Source of the DNA: Bacteroidota bacterium
GTDB lineage: Bacteria; Bacteroidota; Bacteroidia; Sphingobacteriales; Sphingobacteriaceae
NCBI GenBank assembly: GCA_013287375.1
Contig: JABDDX010000008.1
Location: forward strand, 1 to 49,712
DNA: 49,712 nucleotides
Reading direction: 5' to 3'
Shown piece by piece: positions 47,931-49,712 of the stretch. The position numbers and the translations under genes were made by a program. The notes beneath the pieces were generated by a model, which did no database searches, had not been told where the DNA came from, and saw only the letters and a list, made by a program, of their open reading frames with translations. Within the stretch, counting starts at the first letter, position 1, and every line of letters begins with the position of its first letter.

Positions 47931-48638
47931 TTATGGCTTACGGATAAACGAAAAAAACATAGCTAAAGTAACTTTCACACAATAGTAAAAAGAGGTAAAG
48001 CTTCGGATAGATGATTGCCCACCACTTCGATGCACCATCACAACCGGCGTTTCCTTTATAGCTAAACCTGCTTTGGAAAAGAATACCAATGATTCCGGTT
48101 CCGGATAATCATCCGGGTAATAACGGGCACCTAATTGTATAGCTTTTTTATCAAATAGCCTAAACCCCGAGGTACTATCGTAAATACTTTTACCGGTAAA
48201 AAATTTATTTAACCAATGGAAATAGGTAATGCCTAATCGTCGTAAAAAAGATGATTGAAATCCTTCCTTTATAATAAAACGTGAACCAATTACCAAACTC
48301 GCTCCTGTTTCTTCATAGCAGGCTATCATCTTTTGTAATTCCGCTGGTGGATGCTGCCCGTCGCCATCCATTTGCACCGCCAAATCGTAATTATCGAGGA
48401 GTGCATACTTAAGCCCACTTTGTACCGCGCCACCAATACCCAGGTTAACCGGGAGATCAATCAATATAACATCCAGCTTTTTAGCAACTTGTTTGGTATC
48501 ATCGGTTGAGCAGTCGTTTACTACGCATACGCTCACATTATATTTTTCGGGAAGCTTTAAGTTCTCCAGGTCTGATATTAACCGGGGTAATGATGCTTGT
48601 TCATTAAAACATGGGATAATAATGAGAATATTCATCAT
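47931..48638 (-). CDS. Glycosyltransferase family 2, polyprenyl-phosphate type
   Basis: A 235-residue GT-A enzyme similar to dolichol-phosphate mannosyltransferase. NILIIIPCFNEQASLPRLI is the N-terminus, CVVNDCSTDDT the nucleotide site, and VQMDGDGQHPP the metal DxD motif near residue 90; RLFDKKAIQLG and MVHRSGGQSSIRSF follow. It probably transfers a sugar from a nucleotide sugar to undecaprenyl phosphate. It is paired with the DUF2304 gene. A second Met at codon 2 is an alternative start. Confidence 0.9.
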   Translation of the reverse strand: MMNILIIIPCFNEQASLPRLISDLENLKLPEKYNVSVCVVNDCSTDDTKQVAKKLDVILIDLPVNLGIGGAVQSGLKYALLDNYDLAVQMDGDGQHPPAELQKMIACYEETGASLVIGSRFIIKEGFQSSFLRRLGITYFHWLNKFFTGKSIYDSTSGFRLFDKKAIQLGARYYPDDYPEPESLVFFSKAGLAIKETPVVMVHRSGGQSSIRSFTSFYYCVKVTLAMFFSFIRKP

Positions 48639-48924
48639 TAATATTATAGCCGTTAAATTATTTAAGGTTGGTAATTTATATATTCAATATGCACACCTAA
48701 ACTAACAATTAAATAGCTAATTACAGCTATGTATCTTTATTTTTCGCACACGTTAATTGATAAATAAATTAATTTGTACTATTACAAAAATGCTTTTTAA
48801 ATAAAAACAAGCCTCTTTTTTAATACATATTTTAATTATATGTAGAAAAACGAGATTTGTATATACAATTTTGTAGCTTTATATAATTCGACTGTTTTAT
48901 TAACCTCATTATAATTGTATACCG

Positions 48925-49428
48925 TTGACTGATAATTCAAAAGCTACAATTGGATCTGAAAAAATTAAAGTTCTTTTCATTGATCATCTTAATCGTTTGT
49001 ACTGTGCAAAATCGCACCTTGCCGAGCGTTTACCTGAAATTTTTGATGAAGCAGCTTTTGCCGATTTAAAACAGGCTATTAAAGAAACTATCCTCCATAC
49101 CGAAAAGCAGCTATTGCGCATTGATCAGCTTTTTGCAATCATGAAGGTGCAATATTCATTTGAAAAATGTCAGCCATTAATAACGTTTTTAGAAAATGCT
49201 TTCGAGGCCCTTCAACTTCATGCTACCGAACAGGAGTTTCGTGATCTGATGATTGTGACTTACTTATACCATTTAGATTCTGTTGAGTTAGCCTCATCCA
49301 AAATATTGCAGGTTGCCGCCAATAGTTTACATGATCAGCAAATTAAATTGTTAATAAATGAGAATTATTCGGAAGCCAAAGCCGAAAATGCATTATTACT
49401 GTTATTGTTAAAAAAAACCGCCAGATAA
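48925..49428 (+). CDS. DUF892 ferritin-like (YciE-type) protein
   Basis: A 167-residue helical protein of the DUF892/YciE type. VLFIDHLNRLYCAKSHLAERLPEI is the first long helix, and HTEKQLLRIDQLFAIM and TYLYHLDSVELASSKILQ follow with Glu/His at helix positions expected of ferritin-like diiron proteins. Functions are poorly known; related proteins are stress-induced. The start is TTG at 48925, since no in-frame ATG is near. It stands alone after an AT-rich 286-base gap. Confidence 0.8.
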   Translation: MTDNSKATIGSEKIKVLFIDHLNRLYCAKSHLAERLPEIFDEAAFADLKQAIKETILHTEKQLLRIDQLFAIMKVQYSFEKCQPLITFLENAFEALQLHATEQEFRDLMIVTYLYHLDSVELASSKILQVAANSLHDQQIKLLINENYSEAKAENALLLLLLKKTAR

Positions 49429-49640
49429 CAGTGTAGTGCCATTTTCACCCGTATTTATACGTGTGAAAGTTTATTCATTCTATCCATTATTAGTTTTTAC
49501 CCCTTTTAGGAATCTTTTATTAGCTTACATTACGTATAGCTAGTATATTTATCTAAGTAAAGTTTTAGTTTGGCGAAATTAAAAGTTTCCCTAAAGTAAA
49601 AGTTGAATGGTTTTTGGCTCTGGCACCTTAAATTACCCTT

Positions 49641-49712
49641 ATGACAACACACTTATCACATCATAATTTTGAATTGCTCAAAAGCAAAATTCAATTTTTG
49701 TCGGGTTTAGAA
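49641..49712 (+). CDS. Start of an unidentified gene (cut by window end)
   Basis: An ATG at 49641 opens a frame of 24 codons (MTTHLSHHNFELLKSKIQFL...) with no stop before the window ends. The composition is protein-like, but this is too short to identify. It could equally be chance, since it is preceded by an AT-rich 212-base gap without a clear promoter. Confidence 0.35.
   Translation, partial: MTTHLSHHNFELLKSKIQFLSGLE

Overview
The window reads as a chromosomal segment of an AT-rich Bacteroidota bacterium, most likely family Sphingobacteriaceae (Mucilaginibacter/Pedobacter-like). The evidence is the order NAD kinase / DUF6089-type outer-membrane protein / uppS, the ubiE-porT-like pair, leader-poor genes preceded by TAnnTTTG-type -7 boxes, a flexirubin-type pigment cluster, and many intergenic palindromic repeats of the kind scattered through these genomes. 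No tRNA, rRNA, CRISPR array, integrase or complete insertion sequence was seen.

Bases 1-27,700 are mostly housekeeping and general metabolism. In order: undecaprenyl-diphosphate synthase, an outer-membrane barrel protein, NAD kinase, a CBS protein, an alpha/beta hydrolase, a GatB/YqeY protein, an SDR, a PorT-like barrel overlapping menaquinone methyltransferase, a VOC protein, the GTPase EngB, a GIY-YIG protein framed by two palindromic repeats, and a UbiA-family prenyltransferase. Then come glycogen branching enzyme, a GH31 glucosidase, a UspA/phosphate-transporter pair, a type-B carboxylesterase, a GH25 lysozyme-like protein, an imelysin-cytochrome c peroxidase lipoprotein, a phosphoesterase lipoprotein and an esterase.

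Bases 27,852-46,072 form a flexirubin-type (aryl polyene plus dialkylresorcinol) cluster in three transcription units. The first (+, 27,852-35,740) holds a PaaK-like ligase, a GNAT, a tyrosine ammonia-lyase and four ketosynthase-fold proteins, of which two keep the Cys-His-His residues and two have lost them. The second (-, 42,357-35,919) holds a secreted protein of unknown function, DarA, DarB, a small possible HTH protein, a BtrH-like acyltransferase, an ABC transporter and an acyl carrier protein (ACP). The third (+, 42,597-46,072) holds a FabI/FabL-like enoyl reductase, a dehydratase, a ketosynthase, an ACP and a phosphopantetheinyl transferase. The expected logic: tyrosine gives 4-coumarate, which is activated, loaded on an ACP and extended to an aryl polyene. 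DarB/DarA make the dialkylresorcinol, and an acyltransferase joins the two by an ester. The BtrH-like protein is the best local candidate for that last step. No ketoreductase, MMPL exporter or lysophospholipid acyltransferase lies in the window.

Bases 46,238-48,638 hold two glycosyltransferase/small-membrane-protein pairs facing each other across a perfect 19-bp hairpin. A DUF892 protein and the first codons of an unidentified gene close the window. Intergenic space is filled by at least six families of palindromic repeats, several of them in convergent intergenic gaps and a few inside operons.
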